A stretch of DNA of 29,395 nt from Seison nebaliae (taxonomy: Eukaryota; Rotifera; Pararotatoria; Seisonacea; Seisonidae): contig JALJEE010000564.1 of assembly GCA_023231475.1 (NCBI GenBank), forward strand, positions 1 to 29,395. Direction: 5' to 3'. Of the stretch, positions 28,146 through 29,395 are shown in pieces. Made by a program: the position numbers and the translations under genes. A model generated the notes under the pieces. The model ran no database searches. It was not told the origin of the DNA and saw only the letters and a program-made list of their open reading frames with translations. Within the stretch, counting starts at the first letter, position 1, and the number at the start of each line of letters is the position of its first letter.

Positions 28146-29395
28146 TTCCTTTACTTACTTAGGAACATATGACAATTGTTAAAATTTCAAAAATTTTCGA
28201 AAATTGAGAAATGAAAGTCTATGATAGAAGTAGAAGAGATGGATGAAGGCAATAGTAAAAGTTGAAAGAAATAAACTATCGAAAGTGACAATTTTCACTC
28301 ATAATTGTGAACATATTGATGTTCATTTATATCAATTGATGATAAATAAATAAATGTCTAATGAGAGATATGGAACTATCCTAAGAAATAGACAATGTTC
28401 TATAAATCTCCATATCGGTAGTAGAGGAAGCCATAAATTTAATGGATTCTAACACTTATTATCATCGTCCAACAATCATGAGTAATTGGGAGAATCAAGT
28501 AAATTCAATAGTTCTTGTTTATATTATCATAGGTCAGATTATGATGATAATTAATAGTTCCTATTGCTTCCACATACTTCCCCGTCCAATACTTAAAATT
28601 ATCCGTGTTTTATAAAATCTTCTATAATTATGTTTTTCAACAATTATTATGTATGCTAATTCTAATGGAGGATAATGATAAATTAATAGAAATTAACAGA
28701 AATTAACATTGCGATAAGTGAAAACACATGTATTTTTTGGAATATTAAAAATGTTATCTTTCAATAGAAACAGTTTCATGACGAAAAAACAAGAAATATT
28801 TCTTTTTATTGTGATTTTATTATTTCTTTCATCTGAATATCATATGTATGATAAATAATTCCTATGGGACTAGTTCATAGATAGAACATTCACAGAATTT
28901 ACAACTATCTTCATACTTTACGTCTGTTGAGCAAGTATTTGGTGTTCATATTTATATTATTAATTACAGTCAATGTACTGATAATGGTGAAAAGAGATAG
29001 AGAAAATAGTAGAATAACAAGAATAAATGATCGATAAAATTAATGTTCTATCGATATTTGTTTTTGGGAAAGAGATTTGAATGATTTACATGATGTTCCA
29101 GAGATTATTATCATCCGAATGAATAAAGTCTAAAAGAATCAACCAACAATCACTAAATAATTTTGGGATAAATCGTCATTGAACGTATTCTTCTACAGAT
29201 ACTTCTGTTTAATTCCGACATGTCATCACCATGTTAACGAGATTGTTTTTCAGTAACTTGAAATTGACATGAATTAGTTAGAATTATAATTAAATTTTAT
29301 ATAAATATTAAATGAAGTGGTTGGGGCAATATGAGACACTCATTTTCCAAATGACAAGAATCAAAAAATTTTTAAAATTTCAACATTATTTTTAT
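28146..29395. other. Intergenic to window edge, no gene seen
   Basis: AT-rich, full of stops in all frames, no repeat shared with the rest of the window and no transposase or RT motif. The promoter of the minus-strand DUF229 gene should lie in its left part. Confidence 0.5.

Noticed and set aside
2407-29395. tRNA, rRNA genes and CRISPR arrays
   Set aside because: No cloverleaf with a conserved T-loop word, no rRNA core word and no regularly spaced repeats were seen on either strand, although a careful tRNA scan needs a program.

Overview
The window looks like a gene-dense, AT-rich stretch of a small invertebrate animal genome. Genes are tightly packed and some coding regions of 1.4 to 4.4 kb run without any intron. 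Where introns can be inferred they are only 43 to 55 bp with GT-AG ends. The gene content is animal: condensin subunit CAP-G, a CatSper2-type sperm cation channel, a DUF229 sulfatase-fold membrane protein, and secreted proteins built from sushi/CCP modules. Together these fit an ecdysozoan such as an acariform mite, but that placement is inference.

Layout, left to right. 1-960: remains of mobile elements, a LINE 3' end and a Merlin/IS1595-type transposase piece. 961-2406 (-): USP-A, first member of a family of intronless ~490-aa proteins whose ends resemble the Cys and His boxes of ubiquitin-specific proteases. 2407-4095: intergenic, with a LINE piece and the start of a duplicated segment. 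4096-4930 (+): short secreted CCP gene with 3 modules. 6660-11042 (+): CAP-G in one exon. 11215-12062 (-): broken LINE copy with a YADD reverse-transcriptase motif. 12955-17939 (+): tandem array of three USP-like copies, intact, broken, intact. 17940-19290: LINE and Tc1 relics. 19732-22238 (+): long CCP gene with 9 modules. 22307-24727 (-): CatSper2-like channel, tail to tail with the long CCP gene. 25025-25597: another LINE 3' end. 25983-28145 (-): DUF229 gene. 28146-29395: no gene seen.

The window carries two gene pairings of the same kind, one USP-like locus plus one CCP locus on each side of CAP-G. The CCP copies share about 1.3 kb including 5' flank, so this is a local segmental duplication followed by separate growth: the USP-like genes amplified on the right, and the CCP gene is short on the left and long on the right. 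Repeated LINE pieces lie in the same intergenic spaces and could have helped the rearrangement. The most novel-looking item is the USP-like family, which I could not match to a named family beyond its active-site boxes. The most surprising known item is the CatSper2-like gene, because CatSper is reported missing from many protostomes.
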